Source: an uncultured Pseudomonadota bacterium
GTDB lineage: Bacteria > Myxococcota_A > Polyangia > Nannocystales > Nannocystaceae
Length of the DNA stretch: 41,010 nt
NCBI GenBank assembly: GCA_913061055.1
Contig: CAJXVA010000021.1
Location: 1 to 41,010, forward strand
Direction: 5' to 3'
Both the position numbers and the translations under genes were made by a program. Under the pieces are notes generated by a model. The model worked only from the letters and a program-made list of their open reading frames with translations, made no database searches and was not told the DNA's origin. Of this stretch, positions 1 to 8,478 are shown in pieces. How positions within the stretch are numbered: position 1 is the stretch's first letter; the number at the start of each line of letters is the position of its first letter.

Positions 1-1
1 G

Positions 2-2929
2 GCCACCGCAGTCGATCCCTACAGCGCCGAAGCCGAGCGTGCGCGCGCCTACCTGTTGGAAGCGGTGGGTGCGGATGCCAAACACGTCGCCGCCCGACAG
101 GCACTCATGGCGCTGGCACGACAGCGACTCGAGTGGTCGGTCGTCGCCCACATGCACTACCTGGCAATCCGCGAGCTGCCCGATGGCCCCGCACGGGCCG
201 CGCATCACCTCGACCTCGCCGAGACGTACATCGAGCATCTGGGCGACGTGGACTCTGCGGTCCGCAACATTGAGTCGGCGATCACCCAGGCTCCCGACGA
301 CTTGGTGGTGTCGACGCGCGCCGCCGCGCTGACCGGTCGCTTGCCCGACCCGCGCCGGATTGCGGACCGCCTCGAGCGCATCGCGGGACAGCCCGGCGAA
401 CTCGACGACGCCGCCCGGGCCCGACTGTGGCTGCTCGCCGCCGACCTGCGGATGTCCGACGATGACGTGGTTGCCGCTGAGGCCGCGACCCAGCGAGTCC
501 TCGACCTTCCGGCCGCGAGCGATGACCTCACCGCGGCAGCACAGCGCAACCTAGACGCGCTCGACGGAGACGAAGAGCACGCACTGCGGAAACAGAAGTC
601 AGGACTGCTCCGCCTGCTCGACGTCGAAAAACAACCGACTGAGCGCGTCCATATCTTGGCTCGGCTGCGGGAGCTGGGGCGCGCCCTCGGAGACCCCGAC
701 CTGGAGACGTGGGCCGGGCAGAAACAACGGGAGCTCGCCGACGGTCTCGATGGGTCTGAAGACGACCTGCAGACCGCCGCAGCTGCATTGCGGGACGCGT
801 ACGCGGAACGGGGAGCCTATGCTGAGGTCGTCGAGTTGTACGAACGCGTCGCCGAGCAAACGACCGGCGCTGCCCAGGCGAACGCGCTGCTCGAGTCCGC
901 CCGCTTCGCATGGACGGCCCTGCGCGACTCGGACCGAGCCCTCGATGCGCTGCGCAGAAGCGTCGCGGTGTCGGCGTCGAGTCTCGATGGCCTGAGTCTC
1001 CTGGCCGAGTTGACCGCGCACGCCGGGGACGACGCCCGCGTTCAGACGATATACGAGGTCCTTCGAGCCGTTCCCGCGGACCAGCGCACGGCCGCCTTCG
1101 ACCTCGGGTTGTCCCAGGTCGCCGCGGACCTCGGCCGGACCCAAGACGCGACGGCAATCCTTCGCCCGCTGTGCCTGCGGACCGATGATCATGAGGTGCG
1201 GTTCGCCGCGCTGACCAAGCTCGACGCCGTCCTGGCTCACGGCGCGCCCGCCTCCGACCGCGTCGCGATCACCCGGCGGCTGTTCGAAGCCTCGCTCGAG
1301 CGCCGCTCTCCGCAGATGGTCACCGTCGCCCTCGATCTTGCCCGGTGCGAGCAGGCCCTCGGAGGTCCCGAACGCGGCATCGCCGTCTTGAGCCAGGCCC
1401 TCGAGCTCGACCCGACCCATCGCGAGATGCTGGAGCTGTACGCCGAGCTGATCGAGGACACCGAAGACTGGGGCACCTTGGGAAACACCCGCCTGCAGCT
1501 CGCTTCGCTGAGCTCCGATCCGCTCGAGCAGGCGGAGCAATACATGCACGCCGCCCAAGCCTTCATCGAGCAAGGCACGGCTCAGCGCGCCAACCGAACC
1601 CGGGCCCTCGCCCACGCCCGCCAAGCGCTTCAGCGGGCATCCGAGGCCGCACCTGCGCTGCCCGGACCCAGCATCCGACTCTTGCCTCTGGCCTTCGCCG
1701 AATCGCGCTGGGATGAGGTCCTCGACCTGGCCGTGGAGATTCGCGAACGCGCGGGGCCCGACGAGGAAGTCCTTCTGCTCGCGGCCTTGACCGAAGCCTA
1801 CCGCCACGGTCAACGCTCCCTCGCACGCGACCTTGGCTTCCGGCACGGGCCTGCTGCCCAAGAGCGATACCTGTTCCCCGGGTTGCGCCAGCTCCTGACC
1901 CACGTGGCCGCTCGCGGGCCGCTGCCCCGCCTCGATGCGGTTCTCGCCGCGGCAGGTTCCCTCCTCGGCGGACGCCTCGCGCTCTCGCGCGACCTGGCGC
2001 ACTGGTCCTCGGGCCAGCCGCTCCAGGCCGGGCTGGCGCTTGGACTCGCCCGGCTCGCCGAGGCCGCCGGACAGGCCGAGCGCGCACGGAACCTCTACCA
2101 GGTCACGGCCTTCATGGTGCCCGATGGGCCGGTGCCGAGCCTCGTCGCGAGGCTGCCCCTCGCGGCGGCGCCCAAGGACCTCACGGCCCTCACCAGCGGC
2201 CCGTTCGAATCCGGAGGAACCCTGCGACGCGGACTGGCGTCTGCGAGAGCCGCCCTCGCCGGCTTCACGCGGGCGCCGGACACCCACGCATCTCCGTCCA
2301 GTGCGGGAGCCAAGGCGCGAGTCGCTCTGGCCGAGTCGATCGTCCAGCCCTGGAGGCGGTCGCTGGGCTGCGAGTTCCCTCTCGCGTGGACCCGTGCCCG
2401 TCTCCCGGGGGGTGTCGGATTGGCGAACCGGGATGTCCCCACCATTCTCCTCGGCGCGGGTGTCACGGTGTGTTCCGTCGCCGAGTTACGCTTCCGGCTG
2501 GCCCGCGCGGCGACCTCGATCGTCTCCGGCCTCGCCATTCTCGAAGAGGGGCACGGCATCCGTCTGGAGGAGCTCCTCGACGGACTGGGACGAATGGCCA
2601 GCCCGTCCCATGTCCCGACGGGCCGCCCGGCACGGGAAGTCGCAGAGGCCCTCACAGCCGCCGATGCATCACTGTCGCCCCGCGAAGGTGCCCAACTGGC
2701 GCGGGAACTCGCCCACTGGCTCACGTCCACCGGGGGCGTCGAGCGGCTCGATGTCGAGCTTCGCCGCGCCGTGCTCCTGTTCTCGACACGCCTGTGCGGC
2801 CAGCTCGACGGCGCGTTGCTCACGTTGGCCCACGACCGCGGTTTCGTCGGCGAGGGCCGTCCCGACCCTGTCGCCACGCTGCGGTACGAAGACGCCTATT
2901 GGCTCTTGCGGGCGCTGCAGATGTACTGA
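2..2929 (+). CDS. Large TPR-repeat protein, 5' end cut off by the window
   Basis: The reading frame is open to the left edge, so the true start lies outside the window; 975 residues are visible. No enzyme motif is recognisable. The protein is a long run of degenerate helix-turn-helix repeats typical of TPR solenoids, for example ERGAYAEVVELYERVAE and GPERGIAVLSQALELDP. It is rich in Ala, Leu, Arg and Glu, and no signal peptide or membrane segment is visible in this part. Roughly the last 350 residues are less clearly repetitive and may form a separate helical domain. The next gene, 93 bases downstream on the same strand, also has TPRs, so the two may work together. TPR arrays bind other proteins; the partner here is unknown. 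The TPR call is fairly secure, the function is not. Confidence 0.75.
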   Translation, partial: ATAVDPYSAEAERARAYLLEAVGADAKHVAARQALMALARQRLEWSVVAHMHYLAIRELPDGPARAAHHLDLAETYIEHLGDVDSAVRNIESAITQAPDDLVVSTRAAALTGRLPDPRRIADRLERIAGQPGELDDAARARLWLLAADLRMSDDDVVAAEAATQRVLDLPAASDDLTAAAQRNLDALDGDEEHALRKQKSGLLRLLDVEKQPTERVHILARLRELGRALGDPDLETWAGQKQRELADGLDGSEDDLQTAAAALRDAYAERGAYAEVVELYERVAEQTTGAAQANALLESARFAWTALRDSDRALDALRRSVAVSASSLDGLSLLAELTAHAGDDARVQTIYEVLRAVPADQRTAAFDLGLSQVAADLGRTQDATAILRPLCLRTDDHEVRFAALTKLDAVLAHGAPASDRVAITRRLFEASLERRSPQMVTVALDLARCEQALGGPERGIAVLSQALELDPTHREMLELYAELIEDTEDWGTLGNTRLQLASLSSDPLEQAEQYMHAAQAFIEQGTAQRANRTRALAHARQALQRASEAAPALPGPSIRLLPLAFAESRWDEVLDLAVEIRERAGPDEEVLLLAALTEAYRHGQRSLARDLGFRHGPAAQERYLFPGLRQLLTHVAARGPLPRLDAVLAAAGSLLGGRLALSRDLAHWSSGQPLQAGLALGLARLAEAAGQAERARNLYQVTAFMVPDGPVPSLVARLPLAAAPKDLTALTSGPFESGGTLRRGLASARAALAGFTRAPDTHASPSSAGAKARVALAESIVQPWRRSLGCEFPLAWTRARLPGGVGLANRDVPTILLGAGVTVCSVAELRFRLARAATSIVSGLAILEEGHGIRLEELLDGLGRMASPSHVPTGRPAREVAEALTAADASLSPREGAQLARELAHWLTSTGGVERLDVELRRAVLLFSTRLCGQLDGALLTLAHDRGFVGEGRPDPVATLRYEDAYWLLRALQMY

Positions 2930-3022
2930 TCCCGTACAGATCCTGTGCGCCTGGGCGTGCGTACTGTGGTTGCGCGCGGTACCGCGACCTGCAAAACTCC
3001 TGCGGGACGCGCGCTCTACCAG

Positions 3023-4513
3023 ATGACGACGAATAGCGAAGGAGCTCCCGATCCTCAAACGGGTCGATTTGCGGTTTGGATCGCTGGCGGTTTAGGGATC
3101 GCCGCGATTGTTGCCTATGGCTCGTACCAAGCGCAGCAGCGTCTCGCCGCGCGTGAACGAGCACCGGCTGCAGCCGAAGGGCGCACCCAGGCCCCCGCCG
3201 CCCCCCAGCAGCTGGTCGACCAGGTCGGTACCGCCACCGACGCCCTCGACGTCGCCAAGCTCGCGTCGCTGGACCGCGAACTGCAAACCGCCGCAGCCCG
3301 AACGACGCAAGCCGACGTCGGGAACGACCTGCGAGTCGCTCGCGCCTCCGCCCTGTCGGTCCGGGCATTGGAAGCCTCCATTCGCGCCTACCGTTCGGGC
3401 GAACCCGCAGCGGCCAAGGCCGAGCTCGCGACGACCCTGATCAACGGGCGAACGCTCACCGACGCCCTGGCACGTGAAGGCGTCTCGCCCGCATCCGTCG
3501 CCCGCATCGAAGCGCGGCTCGACCTCGCCGAGGGTCGCGACATCACCCTCATCCATCCGGTGGTCCTCATGCCCGACTACCCGGATCCGGAGCTGCGATT
3601 GGCGGCACTGAGCCGGCCGTTGTTCAGCGATGTCGAACTTGCGGACGGAGAACTCGACGGCCTCACCGCCGAACTCGAGGGCGTCACGCCTCCAACCGGC
3701 CTCAGTCGGCTGCTGCTCGCGATGGCCCTCGAACGCGGTGGCGACACACCCGGCGCCGAGTCCCAGGCCCAAGCCGTTCTTTCGCAGACTCCCGGCCAGC
3801 CGCTGGCCCTCGTGATGCAGTCCGGCCCGCCCAGTGAGCGCGGTGCGGCCGTCGGCGAACCTCCCCCCGACGTCCGATCGGGCACGCCCGATCCTGCCCC
3901 CGCCGAGCCGGTCGCGGAACCCACAGCCGATGCGGTCGATCCATCGATCGAGCCGAAGCCCGAGCCCACAGTCCAGCCAGATCCCACCCCGGAACCGGCG
4001 GCGGAGCCCAAGCCGAAGCCTGAGACGCCCGCCGATCCAGATCCAAAGAAGGCGACCAAGCCCAGCGCCGCGGGTGGGAATGCCAAGCCCAGCAAGGCCA
4101 AGCCCAGCAAGGCCAAGCCCAGCAAGTCCAAGCCCAACAAGGCCAAGCCCAGCAAGGCCAAGCCCAAAGCCGGCTTCGACGCGCTCCTCGACGAGGGCTG
4201 CAAGCTCGTCCGTTCGGGCGACCCCGGCGGTGGCTTCAACGTTCTCAAAAAGGCGCACGACCTCAAGCCGGGCGGCGCCCGGGTCACGCTGTGCATGGCC
4301 CAGGCGCAGGACAAGCTCGGACGCGCGGCCTCGGCCCTTGCGCTCGTCGACCGAGTTCTCCGCAAGTCGCCCAACAACAAGGCAGCCCTGCTGCTCGCGG
4401 CTCGTCTCGAGTCCGCCCAGGGCAACAAGACCACGGCCGAGACCTACTACCGGAAGGTCTTGACGTTGGATCCCGACAACGCCAAGGCCAAGAAATTCCT
4501 CGGCGAGGAATAG
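3023..4513 (+). CDS. Membrane-anchored protein with Pro/Lys-rich linker and C-terminal TPRs
   Basis: A 496-residue protein. I chose the ATG at 3023 rather than the upstream GTG at 2945 because it gives a short polar N-terminus followed directly by one membrane helix (about residues 15-34, FAVWIAGGLGIAAIVAY). No strong ribosome binding site precedes either start. After a helical region comes a long Pro/Glu/Lys linker (about residues 275-385, EPKPEP and PKPKPE runs) ending in a Lys-rich AKPSK repeat. The last ~110 residues form TPR-like helices (ALLLAARLESAQGNKTTAE, then VLTLDPDNAKAKK). One N-terminal helix plus a Pro/Lys linker plus a C-terminal interaction domain resembles the layout of TonB or a TPR scaffold reaching across the periplasm, but no TonB C-terminal domain is visible. 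Function unknown. Confidence 0.75.
   Translation: MTTNSEGAPDPQTGRFAVWIAGGLGIAAIVAYGSYQAQQRLAARERAPAAAEGRTQAPAAPQQLVDQVGTATDALDVAKLASLDRELQTAAARTTQADVGNDLRVARASALSVRALEASIRAYRSGEPAAAKAELATTLINGRTLTDALAREGVSPASVARIEARLDLAEGRDITLIHPVVLMPDYPDPELRLAALSRPLFSDVELADGELDGLTAELEGVTPPTGLSRLLLAMALERGGDTPGAESQAQAVLSQTPGQPLALVMQSGPPSERGAAVGEPPPDVRSGTPDPAPAEPVAEPTADAVDPSIEPKPEPTVQPDPTPEPAAEPKPKPETPADPDPKKATKPSAAGGNAKPSKAKPSKAKPSKSKPNKAKPSKAKPKAGFDALLDEGCKLVRSGDPGGGFNVLKKAHDLKPGGARVTLCMAQAQDKLGRAASALALVDRVLRKSPNNKAALLLAARLESAQGNKTTAETYYRKVLTLDPDNAKAKKFLGEE
4082..4169 (+). repeat. 15-bp in-frame tandem repeat encoding AKPSK
   Basis: About six copies of a 15-bp unit (gccaagcccagcaag and one- to three-base variants) lie head to tail inside the TPR membrane protein gene. 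They encode AKPSK repeats, including variants SKPNK and AKPKA. The exact multiple of five codons keeps the frame open when copy number changes. The product is a strongly basic linker, like histone H1-type or TonB-type tails. Confidence 0.9.
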
Positions 4514-4695
4514 GGGCCGTCCCTGAACGCCGCAGCACCGCGCCGCAGTACCTCCTGGTTTCCGAGGACTTCGGCGCAAGAGCGCGAAGCGTCCCGGAGG
4601 GATGCGAAGCGGCAAAGAGACAGCACCGAGCGTAGGCCGCCTCGCGCGAGGGGGCTCCCGCAGACCCCCGGCCCGGGCGCCTCATGCGTGAGGTG
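4514..4695. other. Convergent gap between TPR gene and TonB receptor
   Basis: The 182 bases between two converging genes hold several GC-rich inverted repeats but no T-tract. These are CTTCgGCGC/GCGCGAAG (4569-4589), the palindrome CCTCGCGCGAGG (4640-4651), and CCTCA-TGCG-TGAGG (4680-4693), which starts two bases past the receptor's stop codon. They may act as a bidirectional, T-poor terminator region. No gene is seen. Confidence 0.3.
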
Positions 4696-7600
4696 CTAGA
4701 AGCGCAGCTGGAGGTCGAACTGTGCCGCCAGAGGCGTTTGAAAGCTCGTCTCGACTCCGAAGTTCCCTTGAGGAGGGAGGATCGTGCGCTGGAAGAACTC
4801 GGTGGGGTTGCTCGAGTTCTGGATCTTGGTGTGCTTGAGATCCGAGAGTTCACCGCCCGCCACCGGCCGCGTGTTGGAGAAGGAGTAGACCTCGTCCACC
4901 CGCAGCACGGACTTTGCGTTCGTCACGTTGAACAGTCGGGCCCCCACCTCAACCTCGAGGTTCTTCGAGATCGGGTACGCGTAGTTGACGCTCGTGTTCA
5001 CGCTGTATGTGGGCTCGACCCGGCCGCCAGCACCTCGTGGCAGCACGTAGACCGCGTACTGGCCCGGGTATCGGTTGTTGTCCGCCCGGAGCGAGATCGG
5101 GTAGCCCGAGCGGAAGTTGGTCGAGGTCCCGAGGGTGAGTCGGCCGGCTTCCTGAAGGTCGAAGGAGTAGAAACCGTTGACCTTGAACCGGTGCGGCGCG
5201 TTGTTGGAGAGCGCTCCGAAGCTGTTCCGGACCAACTCGGGGATGTCGAACTGCGTCGACGCACCGAGGTTGATCGCTCCGGAGATCGGGTCGACGAAGC
5301 CGTCGTAGTTGCCGACCAACCGGCTGAAGCTGTAGCTGCCGAGCACCATCCAGTTGCGAGAGAACCGCTTCTTCACCTCGAAGGTGAAGGCATCGTAGTT
5401 CCGAACCGGCTTGTCGAAGTCGCTGCCGACCTTGCCGTAGGCATCCACCAGGAACTCGCAGCGCTGCAGTTCGCGAGACACCTGCGTGCGTTCGGGTGCG
5501 TCCATCTCCAGCCCTTGTAGTTGGCTGGTCAGGTTGTCGCATCGCGCTTGCTCGGCGTTGACGTCCGACTGAGAGACGGCTTCGCCGGGGTTGGCAATGA
5601 TGAAGTTCAGGCCACCGTTGGTCGAGATGTCCTCCACCGCGCGGCCGAGGTCGTTGTGCTGCCAGCGAACACCGAGCGTCAGATCTTCGATGACCTCCTG
5701 CTCGTAGCCCATCTGGAACTGCTGGTTGTACTGACCACGCAGTTTCGGAACGACGGCACCTTCGGTGAGCTGGGTCGTCGCGGCGTTGAAGTCGGCGCAG
5801 AACTCGGTCGGCTGCCCGTCCCGAAGTTTGAGCGCCGGCTCTCCATTGGACCTCGTCGTCGTCACAGGGGAGCCTTCGAGACAATCGGCGTTGCGATACG
5901 TTCTCGTGACGTTGACCAGGCCACCAAACACCCGACTGTTCAGCTGCAGCGGGAGTGGCTGATAGAACCATCCGTAGCTGGCGTACAAACGGCTCTTGCC
6001 CTCGTCCGTCCAGTCATAGACCACGCCGACGCGGGGAGCGACGTTGTCGTTGATGAACACGGCGCGCTCTCCGTTGATGTCCCGCATGTCCTGCGCCTCC
6101 CACCGCACGCCGGCGGAGATGAACAGGTTCGAGAGCACCGCCCACTTGTCCTGCAGAAACACACCGGAGTTGGTCGTCGACGTCGTCTCGCCATACGCCG
6201 CCGCACGAATTCCGGATCCCAGGGGCGTCGCAATCGCCCGGAGTTCCCCTTCTTCTTTGCGGACGCGGCCGAAGCCGAACGAGGTCCGACTGTCAGGGTT
6301 GTCCGTATCCACGCGAATGAAGCGGTGGTTGTCCACACGGGTCTGGTTGTTGATGACGTATCCCTGCTCCGAGTCGTAGCAGTACTCGCCGCCGCCGCTC
6401 TGCCCGGCTTCACAGTTGTCGAAGAAGTCGCTGTCGTTCTGCCCTGAGTACCGACTCAGCGTCTCGCGCTCGAGGTACTCGACCTGGGCTCCGTACTTGA
6501 GCTGGTGCGAGCCTGCACGCCGGGTGCTGATGAAGTGGGTGAGCCCCAGCCGGGCCTCGACCCTGCGTGCTTTGTCCGACGAGTAGTTCCCGATTCCCCC
6601 CGAGAGCCACCGGCGGGTTGGGCACGCGAGGCCTGGCAGGTCGACGTCGTTGCACGCCTCTTGAACCCCGGGAACCAGCGAGCGATCGTTTTGCACGAAC
6701 TTGAATAGGTTTGCGCCCTGGTTGTCCTGCTCCTGCGTCGCGGTCTGGTTGTAGAACTCCGGGTTGTCCAGACGCCACGCGTCCTCGTTGGCAAACTGCG
6801 AAAAACTGAGGCCGGCATCGATCTCGAGCTTGTTGTCCAGAACACGACCAAGATAGCCGAGGCTCACAGTCGTGAAGTTTCCACGGTCCCAGCCAAAGTG
6901 CTTGTTCACGACTCCGTTCGCCGTGTTCGCCCCGCCGCCGAGGGGATCGGAGCTCTGCGCGGTCCCGAACGATGATGGGTCGAGGCTGATCGCGGGACGC
7001 CGATACGAGCGGCGCTGAAAGTTCGGACCCCCGAGCACCGTCAAACGCAGCCGGTGTTTGGGGTTCACAGCCCAGTCGATGCCGAGCTGATAACCCACGC
7101 TCACGCTGCCGGTCTTGAACCTCTGCTCCGCGAACTTCTCGGTCTGGATGTAATCTCCGCCCTCGACGCAATCGAAGTCTCCGTTCCGGTACGGGCAGTC
7201 TTCGAAACCGCCCGAGTTGTCCTTGTCGACGCGAGAATAGAACGACTGGATCAGTGACGCGCGTCCTCCCGTCCCGGAAACCGCCGCGGACCAAAAGAGC
7301 TTGTCCTTGATGATCGGACCGCTTGCCGCGACGACCCCTTGGAGCAGGTAATCGGGCACTTCCACGGCCCGGACGGCGTTGTCTGTAGCGAGAATGAACC
7401 GAGGCTGGGCCAAACGCGGCGTATAGGTGAAACGCGCGACGCCCCGAGTCTTGTTCGTTCCCGAGATACGGCGGGCTGAGACCTGACCACCGGAGGCGCC
7501 GCCATACTCTGCCTCGTAGCCGGACTCCTGGACCTCGACCGACTCGATGAATTCCTGGACGATCGAAGCCCCCACCGTGCCGAAGCTCGGGTTGTTCACG

Positions 7601-8268
7601 TTCGCCCCCTCGACGACGTACTTGGAGTCCGTCGGGTTTGTCCCGCCAATCGAAAGGCCCCCGGCGACCTGCGTCACGTTCGCGGACGCTGTGATCACGT
7701 CTGTGAAGTCGCGCCCTCCGGCTCCATCCCCCACCGGGATGTTGTGAAAGTCCTCCATCGACATGTCCGTGACCGGTGCGGTCGACCCGCTCTTGATCAA
7801 CGGTTTGACCGTAATCGTCCGGATGAGCTCGTCCTTGGGGTCGATCTTGAAGTTGGCTCGGAACTTTGCGCCCCGCGGAACGCTGGTCACTTTGGAGACG
7901 TTGGCCTGTCCCGAAAGAACTTGAATCGTGTAGGTCCCTGGAGGGAGTGCTTTGAACGCGTACAGACCGTTGCTGTTGGTCGTGGTCTCGCGCTTGTCCT
8001 GCAGACAGTTGCACTGCAAGATCACCAGCGCGTTTGGGATCGCCGCACCATCCTCTTCGTTGGTGACGACTCCGCTCACCGCCCCAGTGTCCTCCGCATT
8101 CGCAGAGCGAGGTGCGAGCAGGAGCGCTCCCGTGGCAAGGACTCCGGCGGCCGACAAGGGGATCGTCAGCAGCACCACCTCGAGTGAACGACGACGGGCG
8201 ACCGAAGGCGCTTTCGTACGCCCGGTAGAGGGTGGGAACGCGGACCGACGGCTAAAGAATGAGGGCAC
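4696..8268 (-). CDS. TonB-dependent receptor, Oar-like (copy 1)
   Basis: A 1190-residue outer-membrane protein starting at GTG 8268. The N-terminus is Arg-rich, followed by a hydrophobic signal segment (about residues 29-57, ending ANA). Next comes a carboxypeptidase-regulatory-like Ig fold (about 62-150, with GAVSGVV, GLYAFKALPPGTYTIQV), then a plug domain with VEGANVNNPSFG and ESGYEAEYGGASGGQVSA. The rest is a long beta-barrel ending LAAQFDLQLRF, with the terminal Phe expected for BAM-dependent insertion. Members of this Oar/OmpA-related TonB receptor family import large substrates or take part in adhesion and protein export; the ligand here is unknown. The start has only a weak ribosome binding site. 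The gene lies downstream of a close paralogue on the same strand but behind that paralogue's terminator, so it probably has its own promoter in 8269-8420. Confidence 0.9.
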   Translation of the reverse strand: MPSFFSRRSAFPPSTGRTKAPSVARRRSLEVVLLTIPLSAAGVLATGALLLAPRSANAEDTGAVSGVVTNEEDGAAIPNALVILQCNCLQDKRETTTNSNGLYAFKALPPGTYTIQVLSGQANVSKVTSVPRGAKFRANFKIDPKDELIRTITVKPLIKSGSTAPVTDMSMEDFHNIPVGDGAGGRDFTDVITASANVTQVAGGLSIGGTNPTDSKYVVEGANVNNPSFGTVGASIVQEFIESVEVQESGYEAEYGGASGGQVSARRISGTNKTRGVARFTYTPRLAQPRFILATDNAVRAVEVPDYLLQGVVAASGPIIKDKLFWSAAVSGTGGRASLIQSFYSRVDKDNSGGFEDCPYRNGDFDCVEGGDYIQTEKFAEQRFKTGSVSVGYQLGIDWAVNPKHRLRLTVLGGPNFQRRSYRRPAISLDPSSFGTAQSSDPLGGGANTANGVVNKHFGWDRGNFTTVSLGYLGRVLDNKLEIDAGLSFSQFANEDAWRLDNPEFYNQTATQEQDNQGANLFKFVQNDRSLVPGVQEACNDVDLPGLACPTRRWLSGGIGNYSSDKARRVEARLGLTHFISTRRAGSHQLKYGAQVEYLERETLSRYSGQNDSDFFDNCEAGQSGGGEYCYDSEQGYVINNQTRVDNHRFIRVDTDNPDSRTSFGFGRVRKEEGELRAIATPLGSGIRAAAYGETTSTTNSGVFLQDKWAVLSNLFISAGVRWEAQDMRDINGERAVFINDNVAPRVGVVYDWTDEGKSRLYASYGWFYQPLPLQLNSRVFGGLVNVTRTYRNADCLEGSPVTTTRSNGEPALKLRDGQPTEFCADFNAATTQLTEGAVVPKLRGQYNQQFQMGYEQEVIEDLTLGVRWQHNDLGRAVEDISTNGGLNFIIANPGEAVSQSDVNAEQARCDNLTSQLQGLEMDAPERTQVSRELQRCEFLVDAYGKVGSDFDKPVRNYDAFTFEVKKRFSRNWMVLGSYSFSRLVGNYDGFVDPISGAINLGASTQFDIPELVRNSFGALSNNAPHRFKVNGFYSFDLQEAGRLTLGTSTNFRSGYPISLRADNNRYPGQYAVYVLPRGAGGRVEPTYSVNTSVNYAYPISKNLEVEVGARLFNVTNAKSVLRVDEVYSFSNTRPVAGGELSDLKHTKIQNSSNPTEFFQRTILPPQGNFGVETSFQTPLAAQFDLQLRF

Positions 8269-8423
8269 CTTGAAGAGCCCAACGCCGGCGCGAACGGCTC
8301 CTTACGCGAGTCCGTCCCTCGCCTCCGCGCCCGACGCCGACGCCCGCATTGGCGAAACACACCTGGACATATCCACTATGGACAGGGCTTTTGCCCGCGT
8401 TCCGCGATTCCATCAACCAAGCA

Positions 8424-8448
8424 AAACGCCCGCGCGAGGCGGGCGTTT
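8424..8448 (-). terminator. Intrinsic terminator after TonB receptor copy 2
   Basis: A perfect 10-bp inverted repeat, AAACGCCCGC / GCGGGCGTTT with a 5-base loop, begins about 30 bases past the stop codon of the upstream receptor. On the minus strand the stem ends in TTTT. This would separate transcription of the two receptor genes. The rest of the 210-base gap holds no gene and must contain the promoter for copy 1, which I could not place with confidence. Confidence 0.75.
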
Positions 8449-8478
8449 GCAAGCGGGACCCGGGTGGACCCGAGCCGA

